Shown here piece by piece: positions 46,975-56,244 of a DNA stretch of 64,000 nucleotides. Position 1 is the stretch's first letter, and every line of letters starts with the position of its first letter. Origin of the DNA: Nitrosovibrio sp. Nv6 (lineage in GTDB: Bacteria; Pseudomonadota; Gammaproteobacteria; Burkholderiales; Nitrosomonadaceae); contig NZ_FODX01000003.1 of assembly GCF_900110495.1 (NCBI RefSeq), positions 62,001 to 126,000 on the forward strand, written 5' to 3'. The notes under the pieces are model-generated. The model had not been told where the DNA came from, made no database searches, and was given only the letters and a program-made list of their open reading frames with translations. The position numbers and the translations under genes were made by a program.

Positions 46975-48635
46975 ATCATTCCGGAATCATAGACATCGTT
47001 CCTGCCGAGATTCGCAGACAGTGGTCCCAGAAAGGACTATATCCGGATAAATCCCTGTACGAGTTGTTTTGCGGACATGTGCGGCAACATCCCGATAGTC
47101 CCGCGGTTGCATCACTTGACCAGACCATCACTTACAGGGGGCTATTGGACAAGGTTCATCGCCTGGCTGCCAGCCTCAGGAAATTGGGAATTGTTCCCGG
47201 AGATGTCGTTGCGTACCAGCTTCCCAACGGTTGGCATAGCTGTGCAATCGATCTCGCGGCTGCCGCGCTCGGCGCGATCGTGGCGCCCTTTCCACCCGGA
47301 CGCGGCCGCCTCGATATTCAGTCTTTACTGAAACGGTGTGATGCTCGCGTGATTATTGTCGAGCGGGAGCACGCAAAGACCGATCTATGCGAGCTTATTG
47401 AAACAATACGGCCCACTTTGCTTTCATTGCGTGTCCTCATTGTTGACGGAAAAGCCGAAAAAGGCTGGCACGCACTGAACGACCTATTTCAAGCCGAGCC
47501 AATTGAATCAAGTCAGTTACCAAAAGTCTGCCCGGATTCACCCGTTCGCTTCCTGATCTCATCCGGAACAGAGTCTGAGCCAAAATGGGTTGCCTATTCC
47601 CACAACGCACTGGCTGGCGGCAGAGGGCGTTTTCTGCAACAAATACATCCTGATGGAAAGACTTTTCGGGGTCTTTACCTAATGCCGCTTGGCACAGCCT
47701 TTGGGTCAACTGCGGCATTCGGTGTTCTGTCATGGCTTGGCGGATTGCTTATCGTCCTGCGGCACTTTGACGTTGCAGCGGCCATTCAAACAATAGAGGA
47801 GTTGAAGCCTACTCACATCCTCGGCGTACCCACCATGTTTCAACGCATCGCCGCGGACCCGGCGTTAGCGAAAACCGACACTTCCAGCCTGATCGCCATC
47901 ATCAGCGGCGGAGCGAAAATCGACGAAGCCTCGATTCGCCGATGCACCGAGGCATTCGGATGTGGATTTATCGGCTTATATGGTTCTGCGGATGGGGTTA
48001 ATTGCCATACCGCGCTTGATGATGATGCGGAAACCATTTCCCGGAAGGCAGGCCGGCCTAATCCGGATATTTGTTGTATCCGGATAGTGGATGACCAGAA
48101 GCGGGAAGTACCTCAAGGTTGCGTCGGTGAAATAACCGCCAGGGGTCCGCTGAGCCCAATGCAGTATGTCAATGCGCCAGACCTCGATGCGCTATATCGT
48201 GATAAAGATGGATGGGTCTATACAGGAGACCTCGGTCTAATCGATGATGAGGGGCATCTGGTGCTGTCCGGGCGAAAGAAAGACATCATTATCCGGGGTG
48301 GCGTCAATATCAGCCCTGCCCAAATAGAAAGTATTGCTGTTTCCCATCCCGCGGTCGTCAGTGCCGCCTGTGTACCGGTTGCCGATCCGGATCTGGGTCA
48401 CCGGGTTTGCCTCTGCCTGGCGTTGCGGAACGGAGTTGAACTTCCTTCGCTATCCCAATTTACCGACTATCTGCGTCAACAGGGCCTGGAGACAAACAAG
48501 CTCCCTGAATACTTACGCTATTACCGGCAATTGCCGCTCAGCCCGGCGGGAAAAATCGATAAAAAACGATTGACTGCGGAGATAGAGTTTACGCAATCGA
48601 TGGCTGAGCCAGTTCTCGCCCAGCAGGCCCATTAA
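46971..48635 (+). CDS. Aryl-acid AMP ligase
   Basis: A 554-residue ANL-superfamily adenylating enzyme. Core motifs are SSGTESEPKWVAYSH (A3), GLYGSADGVN (A5, like the aryl-acid ligase GMAEG motif), YTGDLGLIDDEGHL (A7), SGRKKDIIIRGGVNISPAQIE (A8) and the A10 Lys in SPAGKIDKKRL. It resembles DhbE/EntE and the ligases of thioquinolobactin and PDTC synthesis. It would activate an aromatic (perhaps pyridine) carboxylate as an adenylate, which the carrier thiocarboxylate then attacks. It overlaps both neighbours (ATGA upstream, TAATG downstream), indicating tight coupling. Confidence 0.88.
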   Translation: MNHSGIIDIVPAEIRRQWSQKGLYPDKSLYELFCGHVRQHPDSPAVASLDQTITYRGLLDKVHRLAASLRKLGIVPGDVVAYQLPNGWHSCAIDLAAAALGAIVAPFPPGRGRLDIQSLLKRCDARVIIVEREHAKTDLCELIETIRPTLLSLRVLIVDGKAEKGWHALNDLFQAEPIESSQLPKVCPDSPVRFLISSGTESEPKWVAYSHNALAGGRGRFLQQIHPDGKTFRGLYLMPLGTAFGSTAAFGVLSWLGGLLIVLRHFDVAAAIQTIEELKPTHILGVPTMFQRIAADPALAKTDTSSLIAIISGGAKIDEASIRRCTEAFGCGFIGLYGSADGVNCHTALDDDAETISRKAGRPNPDICCIRIVDDQKREVPQGCVGEITARGPLSPMQYVNAPDLDALYRDKDGWVYTGDLGLIDDEGHLVLSGRKKDIIIRGGVNISPAQIESIAVSHPAVVSAACVPVADPDLGHRVCLCLALRNGVELPSLSQFTDYLRQQGLETNKLPEYLRYYRQLPLSPAGKIDKKRLTAEIEFTQSMAEPVLAQQAH

Positions 48636-49849
48636 TGCTGCGCATCAATAGAAAATCAGCGCATACGAAGCTAGCCATTTCACTTTCCCGTGAGGTGAGA
48701 AAATTTGTTGATGAAATGATCATTCCAAATGAGCCGCGGCTGGATGGGAATGGAGGTGAAGGTAGAGATTCATCATTTCGGCTGCAATCGGAACTAACCG
48801 AAAAAGCGCGATCCGCCGGACTATGGGGTTTGTTTTATCCTCTTTCTCACGGTGGAAAAATAGCTTCCCTTGAAGATTACCTGATTGTTGCTGAACAGGA
48901 AGGGCGTTCGGAATTTTCGCCCGCGATTTTCGGCAGCCACTCCGCACTGGATGCGCATATGCTCCTCAAATTCGGCGGTGATGAAATCCGCAAAAACTTT
49001 CTGGATCCCATGGTGGCTGGGAAAGCGGTTCCGAGTTATGGCATGACAGAACCGGGACATGGCGGTTCGTTCCCTGCCTTGATAACCACATCCGCCCATT
49101 TGTCGGACGGAAGCTGGACCATAAACGGAAGAAAATGGTTTGTTGGCAATGCGGACCAGGCGACTTTTGTCACCGTCCTGGCGCGTACTGCTGGGAAAGG
49201 TAGTGTCTCCGGCAAGGCCCTGTCCATGATTCTGGTTCCGTCTGATACACCCGGATTCAAGATTGAACGTCGAATCACCATGATGGGACGCTCTCTCGGC
49301 CAGGGCGAAATTTCTTTCAATGGCGTGCAAGTGCCTGAGCACAACCTTCTTGGCTCCCCTGGTAGTGGCATTGATCTAATGGGTCAACGGCTCGGCATTG
49401 GCCGATTGCTTCGCTCAATGAACTGGGTAGGATTGGCACAGCGATGTTTCGATCTAATGGGCGCCCGGATTAATTCCGAGCGCGGCCTATCCGCCCGGTT
49501 ATCCGAGAAACAACTGGTGCGCCAGCACGTCGTCAATGCATATCAAGCGATTGCAAGTGCGCGGGAATTGATCCGGGTAGCTGCAAGAGGCATCGACGCC
49601 CGACGTCCAAGCGATGTCGAAATCAACGTCGCCAAAATAGCGGCGTCACAAGCGCTATGCACTGCTTCGGACTCGGCGGTGCAACTGTATGGGGCGGAAG
49701 GCATCAGCGATCTCACCCCGCTTTCGGGTATTTACAGGATAGCGCGCACCTCACGCATTCTGGATGGTACGGACGAGTCGCTTATCAGTTCGGTGGGGCG
49801 CCGACTCATCAATTTTTTTAAAGACGAGGATGTGTATTACTTTGCCTGA
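48635..49849 (+). CDS. Acyl-CoA dehydrogenase family protein
   Basis: A 404-residue flavoprotein of the acyl-CoA dehydrogenase fold. It has SYGMTEPGHGGSFPALITTSA and WFVGNADQATFVTVLART in the FAD/substrate site, and a C-terminal ARTSRILDGTDESLISSVGRRL. Family members have YEGT near this place, where the Glu is the catalytic base; here the residue is Asp (LDGT), so activity may differ. It starts one base into the preceding stop. In a metallophore cluster it may oxidise a ring, for example a dihydropyridine carboxylate to a pyridine, but this is speculation. Confidence 0.82.
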   Translation: MLRINRKSAHTKLAISLSREVRKFVDEMIIPNEPRLDGNGGEGRDSSFRLQSELTEKARSAGLWGLFYPLSHGGKIASLEDYLIVAEQEGRSEFSPAIFGSHSALDAHMLLKFGGDEIRKNFLDPMVAGKAVPSYGMTEPGHGGSFPALITTSAHLSDGSWTINGRKWFVGNADQATFVTVLARTAGKGSVSGKALSMILVPSDTPGFKIERRITMMGRSLGQGEISFNGVQVPEHNLLGSPGSGIDLMGQRLGIGRLLRSMNWVGLAQRCFDLMGARINSERGLSARLSEKQLVRQHVVNAYQAIASARELIRVAARGIDARRPSDVEINVAKIAASQALCTASDSAVQLYGAEGISDLTPLSGIYRIARTSRILDGTDESLISSVGRRLINFFKDEDVYYFA

Positions 49850-49915
49850 TCCACTCTTTCTGAATCTTCCGCACTTGTTCGGTGAAATTCTGTCTCGATC
49901 CGGGAACGGACAAAG

Positions 49916-51175
49916 ATGACGGCCAGCACCAAGACAACTATTGCAAGCATCTGGTTTCGGATTGTTCTGGTATTTGCCATGGCCTTACCCATGCTGGTTC
50001 TATATGCCATTAGCACGCTTGGGCCCTTGCTTGGCCGTGACCTGCATTTCAAGCCCGAGCTGCTGGGTTACCTGGTGATGAGCTCATTTGGCCTGGCGGC
50101 TGTTTTATCGCTCTGGGCAGGGGCTTTTGTAGATCGCATCGGTTCGCGTTATGCGTTAACGATACTTTTCTCCGCCATCGCGTTGGCTTTTGCGCTGATC
50201 GCAACGGTTGAAAATTATTATGGTTTAGTCGCAGCCACTACCATCTGCGGAATCGCCCAGGCGCTCGCCAACCCGGTCACAAATCTACTGATCGCGCAGC
50301 AGGTTCCGCCGGAGAAGAAAGCAGCAGTTGTCGGACTCAAGCAATCAGGCGTTCAGTTCGCCGCTCTTTTCGCAGGTCTGATACTTCCCGGTATCGCATC
50401 TCAATATGGCTGGCATACGGCGTTCTGGGTCATTGTTCCGGTAGCAATACTATTCGGACTAACAACGCATTTCGTCACACCCAGGCAACACAGCGGAAGT
50501 GGCAGGGGCTTCGGGATTTCGCTTCCGAATTCGCTGTTGCTGCGGTTGATGGGCATCCAGTTTTGCGTCGGCATATCTCTCTCTGCTTTCGTCACCTTCT
50601 TGCCGACCTTTGCCATCCGACAAGGCATGCCGCTACCGCTGGCCGGTACCTTAATCGCTGTTTTCGGGGTAATGGGAATGCTATCCCGGATCGTGTTGAC
50701 GCCCATGGGAGCAAGACTCAAGGACGAGTCGCTACTTCTGCTTTTCCTTATTGTTATAGCGGCTTGTGCAATGGCAGTGACGATGCAGGCAAGCCCGGAC
50801 GCCCACTGGCGGTTGTGGGTGGGGGCCGTGGGCATGGGGCTTACCGCGGTGGGCACCAACGCAATAGCGATGAGCATGTTGATAAGAGAACCGGGATTTG
50901 GTCCGGTGACTACTGCGTCCGGCTTTGTTTCGGTTGCTTTCTTCGGCGGCTTCGCACTGGGCCCCCCGCTTTACGGGGCATTATCGGATTATTCCCGTGG
51001 CTTGCTGCTTGGCTGGAGTGTGCTGATCGGTGTGCTTTTATGCGCCTGCCTGATGGCGCTGGCGCTGGCCTGCGCTCGCCGGCGTCGGGCGCAGGCGTTA
51101 GCGATGGCTGCTGGTCCCCTCCAGCGCGCGACCGCTGTGAATGTTCAAGAACGCTACAACTTCATGAACAAATAA
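49916..51175 (+). CDS. MFS transporter, probable metallophore exporter
   Basis: A 419-residue major facilitator with 12 predicted helices. The A-like motif is GAFVDRIGSRYALT in loop 2-3, and a second half begins near residue 215. It is in the same direction as the biosynthetic genes, 66 bases after the dehydrogenase gene, so it is likely to export or import the product. Its 3' end overlaps the convergent alpha/beta hydrolase by 78 bases. Confidence 0.85.
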   Translation: MTASTKTTIASIWFRIVLVFAMALPMLVLYAISTLGPLLGRDLHFKPELLGYLVMSSFGLAAVLSLWAGAFVDRIGSRYALTILFSAIALAFALIATVENYYGLVAATTICGIAQALANPVTNLLIAQQVPPEKKAAVVGLKQSGVQFAALFAGLILPGIASQYGWHTAFWVIVPVAILFGLTTHFVTPRQHSGSGRGFGISLPNSLLLRLMGIQFCVGISLSAFVTFLPTFAIRQGMPLPLAGTLIAVFGVMGMLSRIVLTPMGARLKDESLLLLFLIVIAACAMAVTMQASPDAHWRLWVGAVGMGLTAVGTNAIAMSMLIREPGFGPVTTASGFVSVAFFGGFALGPPLYGALSDYSRGLLLGWSVLIGVLLCACLMALALACARRRRAQALAMAAGPLQRATAVNVQERYNFMNK

Positions 51176-51919
51176 TTCAGGTGCGGTTCTCATCGCGCTG
51201 TGTTGTTGTCCCTGAAGCATTTTGGCCTCGCTGCCCGGCAGGACCTGGTGAAGTGCCTCGGCAATATGATGACGGCGCGACGGACTCTCGCTGCCAAGGA
51301 GGAGCAAGGTAGGGATTCGGAGGGAACTGAACCGGGCAGGCTGGAAAACATAGCGGTCGATACTCTGCAATTCACGAAGAATCGTGTGAGCTGCAGCTAT
51401 CCGTCCCGGCCAGTTTGAGCCAGCTTGCATGGCGGCGATCTCATGGGGTGGCGTTTTGACCACGTCGCGGAAAAAAAGCAGCAGAGCTTCTTCCCGGTTT
51501 CCGGCTTCCAGCAGAGCTTGCAGGCGTGCACCGAGTTCCACAGACCAGCCGCTGCCAGTCAACGAAATGGATGGCTCATAGAGGATGAGCCGATGAATGT
51601 TTGGAGTCAGCAATGCGGCTTCCAGGGCGCAGAGTCCTCCGAAAGAATGTCCCAGGACATTCACGGCGCCGCCGATAGCATCGGTAACCGCGGCGATATC
51701 TTCGCACTCGCGTTCGAGCGCATAAACGTCGGCATCGCCGCTGTCGCCGCGTCCCCGTCGATCGATGGTCCAGACGCTGAAGTGACGTTCAAGTGCGGCC
51801 AATGACGATGACCATGCAAAGTGATCGCCGGAGGCGCCGTGCACGAGTAACAAGGGTTCGCCTGCGCCGCTGCGCCAGCACGCGATTGACACCCCATTCC
51901 TGGAGGAGATTATTTCCAT
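51098..51919 (-). CDS. Alpha/beta hydrolase
   Basis: A 273-residue alpha/beta-fold hydrolase. The oxyanion region is PLLLVHGASGDHFAWSS, the nucleophile elbow GHSFGGLCAL near residue 93, followed by an acid in LLLGSESPSRRH and a His near QQHSAM. It may hydrolyse an ester or thioester. It is on the opposite strand and convergent with the MFS gene, with a coding overlap of 78 bases. It is not clear whether it belongs to the cluster. Confidence 0.85.
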   Translation of the reverse strand: MEIISSRNGVSIACWRSGAGEPLLLVHGASGDHFAWSSSLAALERHFSVWTIDRRGRGDSGDADVYALERECEDIAAVTDAIGGAVNVLGHSFGGLCALEAALLTPNIHRLILYEPSISLTGSGWSVELGARLQALLEAGNREEALLLFFRDVVKTPPHEIAAMQAGSNWPGRIAAAHTILRELQSIDRYVFQPARFSSLRIPTLLLLGSESPSRRHHIAEALHQVLPGSEAKMLQGQQHSAMRTAPELFVHEVVAFLNIHSGRALEGTSSHR

Positions 51920-51975
51920 GATTTTTCCGGTTCCTGATTTTTTGCAGCAAAGAACAAATTGATAAACATTGGTAA

Positions 51976-53520
51976 GTGAAAGACTCCAAGCTCGTGCGTG
52001 TAAAGAGGCAAGTCGATTATCGAAAACGATCGAGGCTGTTAATCAGGCTGTTGATTCTCTGGATATTGATCGGAATCTCTTTACGAATCAATGTAGTATG
52101 GGCAATTGACGGAATCAGACCGGTGGGTCAGATCAATGAATACCTGCGCATGACCGGCGAGCTTTATGGCGGCTACGAGGCGTGGAATTACTTCCGGCCA
52201 GATCCGGCAATAAATAATAACAACGACTACGATCTATGGGCGGTGCGCACAAGGTTCGGTGCACTGCTCACTACCCCATATATTGATGGCTACGCACAAG
52301 CGCAATATGTTGGCTTATACGGTCTTCCCAATGATGCAGTCGCATCTCCCGGTGGTCCTTTAGGATTGGGTGGCGCTTATTTCAGGGCGAACCGGTCCAC
52401 CAATGCCAGCAATATTTTTCTGAAACAGGCTTATCTTGACTTCAAGTTCAACGCCATGGGATTGCCGGGCGCATTCCTGAGGATCGGTCGATTCGAGTTT
52501 ATGGACGGCATGGAATACAAAACCGGAATTGCCAAGTTCGATGGTCTCAAAAGAGCACGCATCGCGCAACGTCTCATGGCGTCCAATGTCGTCCATGTGG
52601 GGCGAAGCTTCGATGGTTTTACCGCCTCTTATGATCGGCCCGGTTTCAATATCACGGCAACCGGCGTACGTCCAACCCAAGGTGGATTTACCGTTCAGGG
52701 GCAAAATGAAATCAGCGACATCAACCTGTTTTATGCCGCGCTGACCAGCAAGAAGGACGTGTTGTTGCCAGGAACCGAAGGCCGGCTCTTCTATGTGAAT
52801 TACGATGACAAGCGTAACGCACAGGTGGTGGACAACCGCCCTGTCGCCGCTCGACCCAGACTTGATAGTCAGAATCTGAATCTTCACACCGTAGGCGCTC
52901 ACCTGCTGACGCTTCAGCAACTCGACTCGGGCAGCATCGACGCTTTATTGTGGGGAGCCTATCAGTTTGGCAACTGGACCAACCAGGACCACCGGGCCTG
53001 GGCGATAGCTGCCGAGGCAGGTTATCAATGGACCGGCGTTGCCTTCAAGCCGTGGTTGCGCGCGCTCTATTTTCTAAGTTCGGGCGACGACAACGCAACA
53101 GACGGCAGGCATAAAACCTACTTTACGGTGCTTCCCAGCGGGCGCGCGTATGCCAAGCTTCCATTCTACAATCTGATGAATATGCAGGATGCATCTCTCC
53201 AGATGATCGTCTCGCCCACCCCAAAGACCAGGGTAACCATTGACCTGCATCATCTGTCGCTCAGCAATTCAAAGGACCTGTTCTATGCCGGCTTGGGTCC
53301 CACGCTTGCCTCTGGAGCATTCGGCTATTCGGGGCGGCCTTCCCATGGCAAAAGCGACGTGGGCCAACTGGTGGACATCAGTTTCACGCATACGCTCACC
53401 AAGCGATTGTCATGGAGGTTCTATTATGGGCATGCGTTCGGCGGCAGCATCGTCCAGGATGTCTATCAGGGCAAAAAGGACGCCGATATGGTCTACATAG
53501 ACTTCAATCTGGTTTTTTGA
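51976..53520 (+). CDS. Alginate-export-type outer-membrane porin
   Basis: A 514-residue beta-barrel protein starting at GTG. A long basic N-terminus (MKDSKLVRVKRQVDYRKRSR) precedes a hydrophobic signal segment ending VWAID. The barrel domain is like the alginate export family (Alginate_exp): AQYVGLYGLPNDAV, ANRSTNASNIFLKQAYLDFKF, LRIGRFEFMDGMEYKTG. The C-terminus ends in DMVYIDFNLVF with a terminal Phe, the sign of outer-membrane insertion. The substrate could be an acidic sugar polymer or oligomer. It stands 12 bases before the GH88-like gene. Confidence 0.75.
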   Translation: MKDSKLVRVKRQVDYRKRSRLLIRLLILWILIGISLRINVVWAIDGIRPVGQINEYLRMTGELYGGYEAWNYFRPDPAINNNNDYDLWAVRTRFGALLTTPYIDGYAQAQYVGLYGLPNDAVASPGGPLGLGGAYFRANRSTNASNIFLKQAYLDFKFNAMGLPGAFLRIGRFEFMDGMEYKTGIAKFDGLKRARIAQRLMASNVVHVGRSFDGFTASYDRPGFNITATGVRPTQGGFTVQGQNEISDINLFYAALTSKKDVLLPGTEGRLFYVNYDDKRNAQVVDNRPVAARPRLDSQNLNLHTVGAHLLTLQQLDSGSIDALLWGAYQFGNWTNQDHRAWAIAAEAGYQWTGVAFKPWLRALYFLSSGDDNATDGRHKTYFTVLPSGRAYAKLPFYNLMNMQDASLQMIVSPTPKTRVTIDLHHLSLSNSKDLFYAGLGPTLASGAFGYSGRPSHGKSDVGQLVDISFTHTLTKRLSWRFYYGHAFGGSIVQDVYQGKKDADMVYIDFNLVF

Positions 53521-53531
53521 GAGATGGCGTT

Positions 53532-54722
53532 ATGCATATATCGGAAAAAGAGTTATATGGAATTGATGAACGAATGATGAGCCCACTGCTGAGTCCGCTG
53601 CCGAGTCCGCTGCTGACTCATGAAGAAATGATGAGCGCAATTAGCTTGATGACTCACCGCATGGATGCTATTGATTCAAGCTGCGCGGATGCCTTCCCTC
53701 TTTATTCGCCTGAAAGCACCGATCGCTGGGTTACTTCATCTGGAGGTTCCTGGATTGGCGGATTCTGGAGCGGTTGCTGGTGGCTGCGATCACGAGTAAC
53801 AGGATCAGCATTGGATCAACGCAAAGCCTCTGATATCTGTCAGCGCCTCTCCCAAAAGATAAATAGCGATTCCATAAACCGAAGCCTGATTTTCTGGTAT
53901 GGCGCAGCTCCAGGCGATCTCTGGTTTGGCGACGCAAATGCACGCGAGCTTGCAGAAGAATCCATTGCCGCAATTGCAGCTTCCTATGATCCGGAAATGA
54001 ATTGCATTCCTCTCGGTACCGGCATGGGTGGCGGAAAAGAAGGAAATCAACTCGTTACGATAGACACGCTTGCTCCCTTGATCCAGCTACTTAATGGGAG
54101 TGAGCATGGCATCTATCATCAAATCTCGCGTTGTCATGCGGACACCATAATAGCTGCATGCCATACCGATAGCGGCGCTTATCACGCAACTGCATACTTT
54201 GAGCAAGGGGGCTTTCGAACCGCTGGCCGAGCCGGCATCTGGTCTCGCGGTCAAGCCTGGGCCATGCTGGGGCTGAGCCGGGCGGCGGCGCAATGGGGGG
54301 AACCTTACCTGGCCTATGCGAGATCAGCTTGCGAATACTGGAGACGTTCACGTCCTTCACGTGCAAATTCCTTTCCACCAAATCGACTGGACGATCCTTC
54401 AGGGCCTTCCGATCCTTCATCCTCCGCGATTGCGGCTCTGGCATTCCTCTCCCTGGCTGACCTGGCGCCTGATGGAACGCAGTGGTGCATTTATGCCCAT
54501 CAACAGGTTACCGCGATCGTTCGAAGCCAATACTTCACCGGGTTTCCAGAAAATAGCGATGATAAAAAGAATAGAGACGGGACCGCTTCGGGAATATTCT
54601 GGGGCTGCCATTACAAAACCAGCCACGATAAAGATGAACTGGTCGAGTCGGCATGGGGCAGTCTTTTCCTCATGGCGGCGCTCTGTGTTCTCATTGGCGC
54701 CATCAAGCCCAATGACTTTTAA
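53532..54722 (+). CDS. GH88-like unsaturated glucuronyl hydrolase
   Basis: A 396-residue alpha/alpha-six-barrel protein. Its motif order resembles GH88: SGGSWIGGFWSGCWWL, DTLAPLIQLLNGSE, DSGAYHATAYFEQGG, GIWSRGQAWAMLGLSRA and the late DELVESAWGSLFLMAAL. Asp residues in the CHTDSGAYH segment are candidates for catalysis. No signal peptide is seen. GH88 removes an unsaturated uronic acid from fragments made by polysaccharide lyases; this fits with the porin next to it. I start at 53532, since the frame is open upstream inside the porin gene. Confidence 0.7.
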   Translation: MHISEKELYGIDERMMSPLLSPLPSPLLTHEEMMSAISLMTHRMDAIDSSCADAFPLYSPESTDRWVTSSGGSWIGGFWSGCWWLRSRVTGSALDQRKASDICQRLSQKINSDSINRSLIFWYGAAPGDLWFGDANARELAEESIAAIAASYDPEMNCIPLGTGMGGGKEGNQLVTIDTLAPLIQLLNGSEHGIYHQISRCHADTIIAACHTDSGAYHATAYFEQGGFRTAGRAGIWSRGQAWAMLGLSRAAAQWGEPYLAYARSACEYWRRSRPSRANSFPPNRLDDPSGPSDPSSSAIAALAFLSLADLAPDGTQWCIYAHQQVTAIVRSQYFTGFPENSDDKKNRDGTASGIFWGCHYKTSHDKDELVESAWGSLFLMAALCVLIGAIKPNDF

Positions 54723-54781
54723 AAATATTGATTATGCATTAGCCGCAAGATTCTGAAACGCCTGTAAATCAAGGAAACAAA

Positions 54782-56119
54782 ATGATGAAAAGCACACGCT
54801 TTGGATTGATCAAACGTATCACGCCCTGCTTGTTTTTAATCCTGACTGCACTGCCCTCCTCCCCATCCGCGGCTCAGCCAGCCATGCATGACGCTGTTCT
54901 TCTGCATGCCGCAAGGGTTTTCGACGGCAATAACATGAGAACGGATACTTCCGTCTTGGTGATAAATGGGCGGGTAGCACAAATCGGCACGCGTGAGTCA
55001 TTCAAATCCAGCGATGCTAACGTCATCGATTTGGGCGATGCGACCATACTGCCCGGCTTTATCGAATTGCATGCTCATCTCGCGTTTCAAAATATCCCGG
55101 CGGACACCGTGCTGAAACATGGAATCACGACAATCCGCGATGTGGGCGGACCCATACACAAGCCATATGGCGGAGACGGAAGCCTGCGTGTACTTACCTC
55201 CGGACCGATTATTACGGCGCCTGGCGGTTATCCCATTTCAATCATGGGACATACAAATGTCGCAACCGCGGTCGCCACCGAAGAAGAAGCGCGAACAACA
55301 GTTCGCAACCTCATCAATGAAGGTGCGGTCGTGATCAAGATCGCGCTGGAGCCCGGTGGTGAAGCAGGCGCCCCATGGTCGTCCAGTCATGGTCATGGTC
55401 ACAATCATGGTAACAGTCACAATCATGGTCACGGCCATGGTCATCATGATCAACCAGATGCAGCACATGATGCAGCACAGGCGAATACCCATCACAAGCC
55501 AGCCAGCAGCGCCTCCCCCGCGAAACAACCGTGGCCGTTATTGCCGGAAAAAATTGTAAAGGCGATTGTGGATGAGGCTCATAACAATAAACGCAAAGTG
55601 ACAGCGCACGTTGCCGAGGTACAGGGCGCCCAAATCGCCGTCAATGCGGGTGTCGATGAATGGGCTCACGTTCCCTGTGACGTGATTCCCGAGCCGTTGT
55701 TAAAAAAGGCAGTGGCGCAGAACGTAAAAATAGTCACTACGCTCGATACCTTATCCAAATGTTCGGGTGTGGTTCACAATGCTCGTACCTGGTCGGCACT
55801 AGGGGGCGAATTTTTATATGGCGCTGAAATTGCGCATCCGGACATTCCCCACGGAATTGACGCACAGGAGCTAATCTACATGATGCAAATGGGCAGAATG
55901 GAATTGATCGACGTCTTGCGTGCAGCGACATCGAAAGCGGGTGAACATCTGAATTTTTCCCTTCTGGGCACCATTCAACGGGGCGCCCCTGCCGATATTA
56001 TTGCCGTGAGGGGCGATCCCGCTCATAACCTGAAAATCCTGGAATACCCCGATCTGGTTATTTCAGGCGGCAAAATCGTATTGAATAATTTTAAAAACCA
56101 ATTACCGGTTTCACCCTGA
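54782..56119 (+). CDS. Periplasmic amidohydrolase with His-rich insertion
   Basis: A 445-residue metal-dependent hydrolase. The signal peptide ends near PSAAQP (residue 33). The TIM-barrel start is FIELHAHLAFQN with HxH metal ligands, and further His residues lie in THKVTAHVAE-like KVTAHVAEVQG and WAHVPCDVI. Residues 200-240 hold a His-rich stretch (HGHGHNHGN, HNHGHGHGHHD) not common in the family; it could bind zinc, copper or nickel. The late Asp (GTD) is replaced by Glu in LYGAEIAHPDIPHGID, which may alter catalysis. Related enzymes hydrolyse dipeptides or imidazolones; substrate unknown here. Confidence 0.8.
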   Translation: MMKSTRFGLIKRITPCLFLILTALPSSPSAAQPAMHDAVLLHAARVFDGNNMRTDTSVLVINGRVAQIGTRESFKSSDANVIDLGDATILPGFIELHAHLAFQNIPADTVLKHGITTIRDVGGPIHKPYGGDGSLRVLTSGPIITAPGGYPISIMGHTNVATAVATEEEARTTVRNLINEGAVVIKIALEPGGEAGAPWSSSHGHGHNHGNSHNHGHGHGHHDQPDAAHDAAQANTHHKPASSASPAKQPWPLLPEKIVKAIVDEAHNNKRKVTAHVAEVQGAQIAVNAGVDEWAHVPCDVIPEPLLKKAVAQNVKIVTTLDTLSKCSGVVHNARTWSALGGEFLYGAEIAHPDIPHGIDAQELIYMMQMGRMELIDVLRAATSKAGEHLNFSLLGTIQRGAPADIIAVRGDPAHNLKILEYPDLVISGGKIVLNNFKNQLPVSP

Positions 56120-56244
56120 ACATATGAAATCTCAGCGCCGTGCCAGTGCTATAAGTACCTTTATTACCGGATAGAACGATATAATGCCCACCCTTGGCAG
56201 TTTAAAATGATGGAATTTCCATCCTGTAAAATCGGAGTGCAAAA

